DNA of 34,084 nucleotides from Chitinophagaceae bacterium. Lineage in GTDB: Bacteria; Bacteroidota; Bacteroidia; Chitinophagales; Chitinophagaceae. A model generated the notes under the pieces. It was not told the origin of the DNA and made no database searches. It worked only from the letters and a program-made list of their open reading frames with translations. Within the stretch, counting starts at the first letter, position 1, and every line of letters starts with the position of its first letter. Positions 21,868 to 29,225 of this stretch are shown piece after piece. The position numbers and the translations under genes were made by a program. Location: the NCBI GenBank assembly GCA_947456825.1, contig CANGTM010000013.1, positions 1-34,084 on the forward strand, written 5' to 3'.

Positions 21868-22374
21868 ATGTCACTTACCAACGAGATCATACAACAACGA
21901 CTTACCGAAAAATTCGGCGAACAGGTTAGCGAGTTTAGCACCTCGTATGGCATGCTGCAGTTCGAAGCGCCCAAAGAGATCAACCTTAAAGTGCTTAATT
22001 TTCTCTACGACGATGCACAATTGGGTTTTATCTTCTTGACCGATCTGACCGGCGTGCATTATCCCGATCAAAAGGGACGTGAGTTGGCGGTCGTCTATCA
22101 CTTGCATAACCTGAAAGAGAACATCCGTTTGCGGTTTAAAGTATTCACTGGGGTCGATCAACCCGATGTTTATACGGCTACCGGTTTATTCTCCTCGGCC
22201 AACTGGATGGAGCGCGAGACCTATGATTTTTATGGGATCAACTTCGTAGGTCATCCGAATTTAAAGCGGATCCTCAACGTAGACGAGATGGATTATTTTC
22301 CTCTGCGAAAGGAGTTTCCACTAGAAGATCAAACCCGAATCGATAAAGATGACGAAATGTTTGGCCGCGGCTAA
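21868..22374 (+). CDS. nuoC: NADH-quinone oxidoreductase subunit C
   Basis: NuoC is a peripheral-arm subunit without cofactors that packs against NuoD. The 168-residue product has the 30-kDa subunit signature: FIFLTDLTGVHYPDQKGREL, then VYHLHNLKENIRLRFKV, SANWMERETYDFYGINFVGH and MDYFPLRKEFPLE. It is a separate gene here, not fused to nuoD as in E. coli. The frame can be read from a TTG at 21862, but the ATG two codons later (21868) is preferred. A compact hairpin lies between its stop and nuoD. Confidence 0.96.
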   Translation: MSLTNEIIQQRLTEKFGEQVSEFSTSYGMLQFEAPKEINLKVLNFLYDDAQLGFIFLTDLTGVHYPDQKGRELAVVYHLHNLKENIRLRFKVFTGVDQPDVYTATGLFSSANWMERETYDFYGINFVGHPNLKRILNVDEMDYFPLRKEFPLEDQTRIDKDDEMFGRG

Positions 22375-22387
22375 ACAAAGCTAAAAC

Positions 22388-22400
22388 GCCCCGTAGGGGC
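22388..22400 (+). other. Compact GC hairpin between nuoC and nuoD
   Basis: GCCCC-GTA-GGGGC is a perfect 5-bp stem with a 3-base loop, 6 bases before the nuoD ATG. It is not followed by T, so it is not a terminator. It sits where a ribosome would bind, so it could tune nuoD translation or protect a processed mRNA end. Confidence 0.5.
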
Positions 22401-22406
22401 TATCGT

Positions 22407-23627
22407 ATGAGCGAACACATTAAACTGCCCGAAGGATCGATCGAGAAAACGACCACCACGTTAAACCTGGGGCCCACGCACCCGGCTACTCATGGTGTGA
22501 TGCAAAATATTCTCGAGCTCGATGGTGAGCGCATTGTATCGGCCGATCAAACCATCGGGTACATTCATCGCGCGTTCGAAAAACTGGCCGAGCGTCGCCC
22601 ACTGGCTCAGATCACTACACTTACCGATCGTCTCAATTATTGTTCTTCGCCGCTCAATAATATGGGATGGCACATGACCTGCGAGAAGTTATTGGGTATA
22701 ACCACACCTAAGCGAGTGGATTATTTGCGGGTTATCGTCATGGAATTGGCACGCATTGCCGATCACCTGATCTGCAATTCGATCATGGGTGTCGATGCCG
22801 GTGCGTATACGGGCTTCTTGTATGTAATGCAATACCGCGAGCTTATCTATGAGATCTACGAAGAGATCTGCGGGGCACGTCTAACGACCAACATGGGTCG
22901 TATTGGCGGCTTTGAGCGCAACTTTAACGATATCGCTTTTCAAAAGCTCGAGAAATTTCTTGATGAGTATCCGAAGGCTCTCAAGGAATTTGAGAATATG
23001 TTTCAGCGCAACCGCATCTTTATGGATCGCACCATGGGCGTGGGTGGCATCAGCGCCGAGCGTGCCCTCAATTATGGGTTTACCGGTCCTAACCTGCGTG
23101 CGGCGGGCGTAGACTACGATGTGCGGGTGCATGCTCCGTATAGTAGTTATCAAGATTTTGAGTTTATTATTCCAGTAGGAAGCACCGGTGACAGCTACGA
23201 TCGTTGGCTGGTGCGCGAGCAAGAGATGTGGCAGAGCCTTTCTATCATCCGCCAGGCGTATCAGAAAGTGCAGGCCTTTACCGGTGCCGAGGCAGAGGTC
23301 TATCATGCCGATGTACCGGAGTACTACCTTCCTGCCAAGCAAGATGTGTACACTAAGATGGAGGCACTTATCTATCACTTCAAGATCATTATGGGTGAAA
23401 CGGATATTCCGGCCGGCGAAGTGTATCATGCGGTAGAGGGCGGCAATGGAGAATTGGGCTTCTACTTGATTAGCGATGGCGGACGGGCACCCTATCGATT
23501 ACATTTCAGAAGACCTTGTTTTATTTATTACCAGGCGTTCGAGGAGTTGGTCAAAGGGGCCATGCTCAGTGATGCGATCATCACCATGAGTAGTTTAAAC
23601 CTGATCGCCGGAGAGATGGATGCCTAA
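22407..23627 (+). CDS. nuoD: NADH-quinone oxidoreductase subunit D
   Basis: NuoD forms much of the quinone-binding chamber with NuoB. The 406-residue product has the 49-kDa subunit motifs: LGPTHPATHGVM (with the quinone-site histidine), IGYIHRAFEKLAE, and LTDRLNYCSSPLNNMGW. GRIGGFERNF, GPNLRAAGVDYDVR and the C-terminal RLHFRRPCFIYYQAFEEL with IAGEMDA complete the set. Family knowledge places a key tyrosine and histidine at the head of the quinone tunnel; the histidine is visible here. Length is normal. The start is an ATG 32 bases after nuoC, downstream of a small hairpin. Confidence 0.97.
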   Translation: MSEHIKLPEGSIEKTTTTLNLGPTHPATHGVMQNILELDGERIVSADQTIGYIHRAFEKLAERRPLAQITTLTDRLNYCSSPLNNMGWHMTCEKLLGITTPKRVDYLRVIVMELARIADHLICNSIMGVDAGAYTGFLYVMQYRELIYEIYEEICGARLTTNMGRIGGFERNFNDIAFQKLEKFLDEYPKALKEFENMFQRNRIFMDRTMGVGGISAERALNYGFTGPNLRAAGVDYDVRVHAPYSSYQDFEFIIPVGSTGDSYDRWLVREQEMWQSLSIIRQAYQKVQAFTGAEAEVYHADVPEYYLPAKQDVYTKMEALIYHFKIIMGETDIPAGEVYHAVEGGNGELGFYLISDGGRAPYRLHFRRPCFIYYQAFEELVKGAMLSDAIITMSSLNLIAGEMDA

Positions 23628-23663
23628 ACCAGTTAAGAGCGTAACTAAAAAATTAATCAGAAC

Positions 23664-24170
23664 ATGAGCTTGTGTTTTTCGGCCGATAAGTTAAAGGAGG
23701 TACAGCAGATCATTGCTCGCTATCCCGAAGGACGCCAAAAGAGTGCGCTCTTACCGGTATTACACTTAGCACAGCAGGAATTTGGAGGATGGCTTAGCAC
23801 TGAAGTGATGGACTATGTAGCAGGATTATTGCAATTGCAGCCGATCGAGGTGTACGAGGTAGCCACTTTTTACAGCATGTACAACTTAAAGCCCGTGGGC
23901 AAGCACTTGCTCGAAGTATGCCAGACGGGTCCCTGCATGCTCAATGGCAGTGAGGGAATAGTGGCCTACATCTACGAGCGTTTGGGAATTCGTCCTGGAG
24001 AGACCACGACCGATGGATTGTTTACGCTCAAAACGGTAGAGTGTTTGGGAGCTTGTGGGTATGCCCCGATGCTGCAACATGGAAAGTATTACCGCGAACA
24101 CCTAACGCGCGAAAAGATCGATGAACTCATCGCTTCTTGTTCTGCACAGCCGGTGAGCGCATCACACTAA
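23664..24170 (+). CDS. nuoE: NADH-quinone oxidoreductase subunit E
   Basis: NuoE holds the [2Fe-2S] cluster N1a in the NADH-oxidising tip. The 168-residue product has a thioredoxin-like fold with the ligand pattern Cx4C...Cx3C: C86 and C91 (VCQTGPCMLNG), C127 and C131 (VECLGACGYAP). The EVATFYSMYNLKPVGK segment before the cluster is typical. Length is normal. It lies 36 bases after nuoD and 35 bases before nuoF, its partner in the NADH dehydrogenase module. Confidence 0.96.
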   Translation: MSLCFSADKLKEVQQIIARYPEGRQKSALLPVLHLAQQEFGGWLSTEVMDYVAGLLQLQPIEVYEVATFYSMYNLKPVGKHLLEVCQTGPCMLNGSEGIVAYIYERLGIRPGETTTDGLFTLKTVECLGACGYAPMLQHGKYYREHLTREKIDELIASCSAQPVSASH

Positions 24171-24205
24171 AACGAAAGGGCGTCCTACAAGGCCGCTTAC
24201 TAAAT

Positions 24206-25570
24206 ATGGGAAGAAAATTATTATTAGAAAAAGCGCATGTGGCGGGTATCACCACTTATGAGGTGTACCGTCGCGAAGGGGGTTATCGCAGTGTCGAGAA
24301 GGCACTCAAGTCAATGAGCCCTGACCAAGTGACCGAAGAAGTCAAAAAAAGTGGTTTGCGCGGACGGGGAGGAGCTGGATTTCCCACCGGAATGAAGTGG
24401 GGTTTTTTGGCTAAGCCCGAAGGAGTACCTCGTTATTTGGTGGTCAATGCCGACGAATCGGAGCCCGGCACTTTTAAGGATCGCTACCTGATGGAATTTA
24501 TTCCGCACCTGCTTTTAGAGGGAATGATCACATCTTCGTATGCACTCGGATCGAACCGCTCCTATATCTACATTCGGGGAGAGTATGTGTGGGTTGCCGA
24601 AATTTTAGAAAAGGCCATTGACGAGGCGCGTGCCAATGGATGGCTCGGAAAAAATATTTTAGGCAGTGGTTTTGATTGCGATATCTATGTACACCGCGGT
24701 GCCGGTGCCTACATCTGTGGCGAAGAAACAGCGTTGCTCGAATCGCTCGAAGGTAAAAGAGGTAATCCTCGCATCAAGCCGCCTTTTCCGGCGGTAAAAG
24801 GATTATGGGGTTGCCCCACGGTGGTCAATAATGTTGAAACGGTCGCAGCCGTTGTACCTATTATCAATGACGGCGGCGAAGAATATGCCAAGATCGGTAT
24901 TGGTAAATCAACGGGCACTAAGTTGATCTCGGCCTGTGGCAATATCAACAAGCCTGGCGTTTATGAGATCGATATGACTATCTCGGTCGAAGAGTTTATT
25001 TACAGCGATGAATATTGCGGAGGTATTCCGGCCGGAAAAAAATTAAAGGCTTGTATTCCGGGTGGGTCTTCGGTTCCCATTTTGCCAGCGAATCTTTTAT
25101 TGAAGACCGCTAAGGGGGAGACTCGCATGATGACCTACGAAAGCTTGGCCGACGGAGGTTTTGCCTCAGGGTCCATGATGGGCTCCGGTGGTTTTATCGT
25201 GCTGGACGATAGCCAATGTGTGGTGCGTCACACCTACTCGCTGGCTCGCTTTTATCGCCACGAGAGTTGCGGGCAATGTTCACCTTGTCGCGAAGGAACC
25301 GGTTGGATGGAAAAGATCTTGTGGAATATAGAGACTGGTAAGGGAAAGCTGAGCGATATCGATCTGCTTTGGGATATTCAACGCAAGATCGAGGGCAATA
25401 CTATTTGTCCCCTGGGCGATGCAGCTGCTTGGCCTGTGGCAGCGGCCATTCGTCATTTTAGAGATGAGTTCGAGTGGCATGTATTGCATCCCGACGAAGC
25501 CCAACAACGTAATTACGGATTGATGCATTATGCAGATCCCATCCATGTACCTCAACCTGTAATGGCCTAG
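24206..25570 (+). CDS. nuoF: NADH-quinone oxidoreductase subunit F (NADH/FMN-binding)
   Basis: NuoF binds NADH and FMN and passes electrons to cluster N3. The 454-residue product has the glycine-rich NADH/FMN motif LRGRGGAGFPTGMKW (about 51-65), NADESEPGTFKDR, and CGEETALLESLEGKRGNPR. The N3 cluster ligands are C355, C358, C361 (SCGQCSPCREGTGW) and C401 (NTICPLGDAAAWP). The frame is open upstream to 24137, inside nuoE, but the ATG at 24206 gives the normal N-terminus (MGRKLLLEKAH). It stands between nuoE and nuoG, as in most nuo operons. Confidence 0.97.
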   Translation: MGRKLLLEKAHVAGITTYEVYRREGGYRSVEKALKSMSPDQVTEEVKKSGLRGRGGAGFPTGMKWGFLAKPEGVPRYLVVNADESEPGTFKDRYLMEFIPHLLLEGMITSSYALGSNRSYIYIRGEYVWVAEILEKAIDEARANGWLGKNILGSGFDCDIYVHRGAGAYICGEETALLESLEGKRGNPRIKPPFPAVKGLWGCPTVVNNVETVAAVVPIINDGGEEYAKIGIGKSTGTKLISACGNINKPGVYEIDMTISVEEFIYSDEYCGGIPAGKKLKACIPGGSSVPILPANLLLKTAKGETRMMTYESLADGGFASGSMMGSGGFIVLDDSQCVVRHTYSLARFYRHESCGQCSPCREGTGWMEKILWNIETGKGKLSDIDLLWDIQRKIEGNTICPLGDAAAWPVAAAIRHFRDEFEWHVLHPDEAQQRNYGLMHYADPIHVPQPVMA

Positions 25571-25589
25571 CGGCATCAACTTAACGTAT

Positions 25590-26714
25590 ATGTCATCTGA
25601 AACAAAAAATACTGTCTCTACCGTCAAGGTTACCATCGATAACATTACGATCGATGTGCCTGCCGGAACGACTATTCTGAATGCAGCGCGCATGATTGGT
25701 GGCGATGTAACTCCGCCTGCCATGTGCTATTACAGCAAGCTCGAAGGCAGCGGCGGAAAATGTCGTACCTGTCTGGTAGAAGTGGCTGCCGGTTCTGCGG
25801 CTGATCCGCGTCCGATGCCTAAGTTGGTGGCCAGTTGTCGCACCGGGGTTATGGAGGGTATGGTGGTCAAGAATATTACCAGCGATAAAGTAAAAGAAGC
25901 CCGTGCCGGTGTGGTAGAGTTTTTGTTACTGAATCACCCGTTGGATTGTCCGGTTTGTGACCAGGCTGGTGAGTGTCATTTGCAAGACCTGGGATACGAA
26001 CATGGTAAGGAAGGAACACGCTATGAATTTGAGCGTCGCACTTTCGAAAAAGAAGATATTGGCCCCTACATTCAATTGCACATGACGCGATGCATTCTGT
26101 GCTATCGCTGCACCTATGTGGCCGATCAGCTAACCGATAATCGTGTGCACGGCATTCTTGACAGGGGCGATCATGCCGAGATCTCTACTCATATTTCCAA
26201 GGCCATCGACAACAACTTCAGCGGTAACATGATCGATGTGTGTCCGGTAGGAGCGCTTACCGACAAAACTTTTCGCTTTAAAAATCGCGTTTGGTTTACT
26301 AAGCCTGTCTATGCACACCGGGATTGTCCGGATTGCTGTGGTAAGGTCACGCTCTGGCAGCGTGGTGACGAAGTGCTTCGCGTAACTGCGCGTAAGGACG
26401 AATGGGGAGAAGTATGCAGTTACGAGGGTAAGCCCGGCTGGATCTGCAACACTTGTCGCTTCGATAAAAAATCGGCCAGCGACTGGGTAATAGAAGGTCC
26501 TGCCAACATCAACCGTCACTCGGTGATCTCTCAAGGTCATTACACTGGCTTGCAAAAGCCAAAGGAGACCTTACCCGAAGTAATGGGAGGTCGTGCGCCC
26601 AAATTGATGATGGATATTCACGACGTAAGCGAAGTGAACAAAATTGAATTGAGCCAGCTGCCGGGCGCAGCCACTGGAAATGATTTTAATTCACCTGCTG
26701 CCAAGGAGGCCTAA
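25590..26714 (+). CDS. nuoG: NADH-quinone oxidoreductase subunit G, short form
   Basis: NuoG carries the iron-sulfur clusters between NuoE/F and NuoI. The 374-residue product keeps the N-terminal cluster domains. These are [2Fe-2S] N1b (C46, C58, C61, C83), N5 (H116 with C120, C123, C129) and N4 (C168, C171, C174, C218). It lacks nearly all of the molybdopterin-oxidoreductase-like domain found in E. coli NuoG (about 900 residues). In the remaining C-terminal part two CxxC pairs occur, C246/C249 (with C250) and C286/C289, about 36 residues apart, which could hold a metal. The stop is normal and nuoH follows at once, so this is not a frameshift. I recall similar short NuoG proteins in other Bacteroidota. 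The last 50 residues are polar and probably flexible. Confidence 0.94.
   Translation: MSSETKNTVSTVKVTIDNITIDVPAGTTILNAARMIGGDVTPPAMCYYSKLEGSGGKCRTCLVEVAAGSAADPRPMPKLVASCRTGVMEGMVVKNITSDKVKEARAGVVEFLLLNHPLDCPVCDQAGECHLQDLGYEHGKEGTRYEFERRTFEKEDIGPYIQLHMTRCILCYRCTYVADQLTDNRVHGILDRGDHAEISTHISKAIDNNFSGNMIDVCPVGALTDKTFRFKNRVWFTKPVYAHRDCPDCCGKVTLWQRGDEVLRVTARKDEWGEVCSYEGKPGWICNTCRFDKKSASDWVIEGPANINRHSVISQGHYTGLQKPKETLPEVMGGRAPKLMMDIHDVSEVNKIELSQLPGAATGNDFNSPAAKEA
26703..26709 (+). promoter_or_regulatory. Strong Shine-Dalgarno sequence for nuoH
   Basis: AAGGAGG lies in the last codons of nuoG, 9 bases before the ATG at 26719. Together they decide the nuoH start against the longer open frame from 26680 and against the later ATG at MDSWYIL. 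Such a complete ribosome-binding site is unusual among the genes of this window. Confidence 0.6.
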
Positions 26715-26718
26715 TGTT

Positions 26719-27774
26719 ATGAATCAGTATTTGATAGCCATGGATAGTTGGTATATACTCGAAAAGTTGATCTTGATCGGGGCACTGATCGGGTTGTCTT
26801 TCTTTATTGCCATGTACACTACGCTGGCCGAACGAAAGATCGCGGGTTGGATGCAAGACCGTATGGGACCAAACCGAGCAGGTCCTTTCGGGATCTTTCA
26901 GCCGCTGGCCGATGGTGGTAAGTTGTTTTTTAAGGAAGAGATCACACCGACCAGCTCAAATCGGTTCTTGTTCTTGTTAGGTCCGGCACTAGCCATGATC
27001 GTAGCCCTTATTACCAGCACCGTTATTCCCTGGGGGGCTTCGTATGTAGGCGAGACGCGTACGGTGGCCTTGCAAGTAGCCGATGTGGACATGGGAATAC
27101 TGATCGTGTTCGGTATCGTCAGCGTGGGCGTCTACGGCATAATGATCGGAGGGTGGGCCTCCAATAATAAATTCTCGTTGTTAGCGGCTATTCGCGGAGC
27201 TTCTCAAATGGTTTCGTACGAGCTACCAATGGGGTTGTCACTCATTGCCGTGCTGTTCATGACCGGTTCGCTCAAGATGAGCGCCATGGTCGAATACCAG
27301 ATGCAACATGGGTGGAATGTGCTGTACCAGCCACTGGGCTTTTTGATATTCTTTGTTTGCGCGCTGGCCGAGTGTAATCGTACACCGTTTGATCTGCCCG
27401 AGGCCGAAAACGAGTTGAACTTTGGTTACCACCAGGAGTACTCCTCTATGAAATTGGGCTTTTATCTATTTGCCGAGTACATCAATATGTTCGTGAGCAG
27501 TGCGGTGATGGCTACTTTGTTCTTTGGTGGCTATGATATTCCATTCTTTGACGAGACGGCCTGGCAGGGATCGGCCCTGGTGTTGTCGGCGCTGACCTTT
27601 GCCGTTATGATGGCCAAGGTCTCGTTCTTTTTGTTCTTGTTCATTTGGATTCGCTGGACCATCCCTCGTTTCCGCTACGACCAGCTGATGAATTTGGGTT
27701 GGAAAAAATTAATACCGCTGGCGCTGATCAATATGTTGATCAGTGCGGCCTTACTATTATTTTTAAATAAGTGA
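26719..27774 (+). CDS. nuoH: NADH-quinone oxidoreductase subunit H
   Basis: NuoH is the membrane subunit that joins the peripheral arm to the membrane arm and helps form the quinone chamber. The 351-residue product has about eight membrane helices and the conserved TLAERKIAGWMQDRMGPNRA, PLADGGKLFFKEE and SMVSYELPMGL-type segment (here QMVSYELPMGLSL). The acidic loop reads AECNRTPFDLPEAENELNFG followed by YHQEYSSMKLGFYLFAEY. The ATG at 26719 is chosen because of the Shine-Dalgarno sequence 9 bases upstream and the normal length. Only 4 bases separate the nuoG stop and this start. Confidence 0.97.
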   Translation: MNQYLIAMDSWYILEKLILIGALIGLSFFIAMYTTLAERKIAGWMQDRMGPNRAGPFGIFQPLADGGKLFFKEEITPTSSNRFLFLLGPALAMIVALITSTVIPWGASYVGETRTVALQVADVDMGILIVFGIVSVGVYGIMIGGWASNNKFSLLAAIRGASQMVSYELPMGLSLIAVLFMTGSLKMSAMVEYQMQHGWNVLYQPLGFLIFFVCALAECNRTPFDLPEAENELNFGYHQEYSSMKLGFYLFAEYINMFVSSAVMATLFFGGYDIPFFDETAWQGSALVLSALTFAVMMAKVSFFLFLFIWIRWTIPRFRYDQLMNLGWKKLIPLALINMLISAALLLFLNK

Positions 27775-27793
27775 TGCATAAATACAGAACTGT

Positions 27794-28354
27794 ATGCAAC
27801 TGACGCAAAGAGCTAAATCGGTCGATCGCCAACCACTCACTTGGCTCGAGAGCATTTACCTGTGGAATATTCTGAAGGGAATGGCCATTACGCTTCGCCA
27901 TATGTTCATGAAGAAGGCTACCATACAATATCCCGAACAGCAGCGAACTTTTTCTAAGGTGTTTCGTGGTTTGCATGTGCTGAATCGCGACGAAGCCGGC
28001 CGTGAAAACTGTACGGCTTGCGGACTATGTGCCGTGGCCTGTCCGGCAGAGGCGATCACCATGGAGGCGGCCGAAAGACAACCTGGCGAAGAGCAGTTGT
28101 ATCGCGAAGAGAAGTACGCCGCCAAATATGAGATCAATATGCTGCGTTGCATATTTTGTGGTCTTTGCGAGGAGGCATGTCCTAAGGATGCCATATACTT
28201 ATCGCAAACCTTCGCACCTGCCAACTATGCACGCAAGGGATTTATTTATTCAAAAGACGAGTTGCTGATCCCTCATCCCATTACCGATCGCGAAGCGTAT
28301 GTAAAGGCGCTAGGCGATCGTCAGCCTCCCCATTCAACCACCCATACCAACTAA
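27794..28354 (+). CDS. nuoI: NADH-quinone oxidoreductase subunit I
   Basis: NuoI is a ferredoxin-like subunit that passes electrons from NuoG to cluster N2 in NuoB. The 186-residue product has two Cx2Cx2Cx3CP motifs: C73, C76, C79, C83 (NCTACGLCAVACP) and C119, C122, C125, C129 (RCIFCGLCEEACP), for clusters N6a and N6b. An amphipathic N-terminal helix (SIYLWNILKGMAITLRHMF) should lie on the membrane. The C-terminus is histidine- and threonine-rich. It starts 19 bases after nuoH and its stop is one base before the nuoJ ATG. Confidence 0.97.
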   Translation: MQLTQRAKSVDRQPLTWLESIYLWNILKGMAITLRHMFMKKATIQYPEQQRTFSKVFRGLHVLNRDEAGRENCTACGLCAVACPAEAITMEAAERQPGEEQLYREEKYAAKYEINMLRCIFCGLCEEACPKDAIYLSQTFAPANYARKGFIYSKDELLIPHPITDREAYVKALGDRQPPHSTTHTN

Positions 28355-28355
28355 G

Positions 28356-28856
28356 ATGAGTATCGTTCAAATTCTTTTCTGGGTATTAGCGGTCATGGCC
28401 TTGTTCAGCGCCCTGATGGTGATTACGAGCAAGAATCCCGTCTACAGTGTGCTTTGGCTTATCGTTACCTTCTTTGCCATATCGGGTCATTACATTTTAC
28501 TAAATGCTCAGTTCTTGGCCGTGGTCAATATTATCGTCTATGCCGGTGCCATCATGGTCTTGTTCTTATTCGTGATCATGCTCATGAATGCGCGTCAAGA
28601 GGGAGCCTCGGGCAGTAAGCGCTGGGTCACCCTCGCCGGAACCGTGAGTGGCGGCATCTTTTTACTCGTATTAGTGGCCGCACTCAAGGACTCTGAATTA
28701 AAAACTCGTTCTGCCATGGTCATGGATGGCCAGGTAGGACTCATCAAGGTGCTAGGTAACGAATTATTTACCCGCTATGTGATTCCGTTCGAGATCTCCA
28801 GTATCCTATTCTTGAGTGCCATGGTCGGTGCCGTGGTCATTGGTAAAAAAGACTAA
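28356..28856 (+). CDS. nuoJ: NADH-quinone oxidoreductase subunit J
   Basis: NuoJ is a membrane-arm subunit next to NuoK and NuoA that takes part in the conformational coupling of quinone reduction to ion pumping. The 166-residue product has five predicted helices. The conserved third helix contains [23 protein letters not shown], with a central glycine and the pi-bulge tyrosine region known from complex I structures. The C-terminus reads [20 protein letters not shown]. It starts one base after the nuoI stop, consistent with coupled translation. Confidence 0.96.
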   Translation: MSIVQILFWVLAVMALFSALMVITSKNPVYSVLWLIVTFFAISGHYILLNAQFLAVVNIIVYAGAIMVLFLFVIMLMNARQEGASGSKRWVTLAGTVSGGIFLLVLVAALKDSELKTRSAMVMDGQVGLIKVLGNELFTRYVIPFEISSILFLSAMVGAVVIGKKD

Positions 28857-28867
28857 CGCAGAAAACT

Positions 28868-29206
28868 ATGCCTATAAATTATTATCTGTTCTTATCACTG
28901 GCTCTGTTTACCATTGGCATGGTGGGTGTTCTCACGCGTCGTAATGCCATCATCATCTTTATGTGCATAGAGTTGATGCTAAATGCGGTCAATTTGTTGC
29001 TAGTGGCTTTTTCGAAGATGCACTACCAGGCCGCACTCGAAGCCGGTCAACTGGCTACACAAGCGGGGGTCGAAGGACAATTGTTCGTTTTCTTTATTAT
29101 GGTGGTGGCCGCTGCCGAGGTAAGTGTAGGGTTGGCCATCATCGTAATGATGTACCGAAATATACATTCGGTCGACATTAACTTCTTGAATCGATTAAAA
29201 CACTGA
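28868..29206 (+). CDS. nuoK: NADH-quinone oxidoreductase subunit K
   Basis: NuoK is the small antiporter-related (MrpC-like) membrane subunit. The 112-residue product has three helices with the conserved proton-path glutamates E35 ([11 protein letters not shown]) and E84 ([11 protein letters not shown]). The loop between helices 2 and 3 is longer than in E. coli (about 15 residues, [17 protein letters not shown]), which accounts for the extra length. It starts 11 bases after nuoJ. Confidence 0.96.
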   Translation: MPINYYLFLSLALFTIGMVGVLTRRNAIIIFMCIELMLNAVNLLLVAFSKMHYQAALEAGQLATQAGVEGQLFVFFIMVVAAAEVSVGLAIIVMMYRNIHSVDINFLNRLKH

Positions 29207-29225
29207 TCACTTATACCGGCTGTTT

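Noticed and set aside
22881-23429. Open frame of 182 codons on the minus strand
   Set aside because: It lies fully within nuoD, whose product is strongly conserved.
25590-26714. NuoG as a broken or frameshifted gene
   Set aside because: All N-terminal cluster ligands are present, the frame ends normally and nuoH follows with its own ribosome-binding site, so the short length looks genuine.
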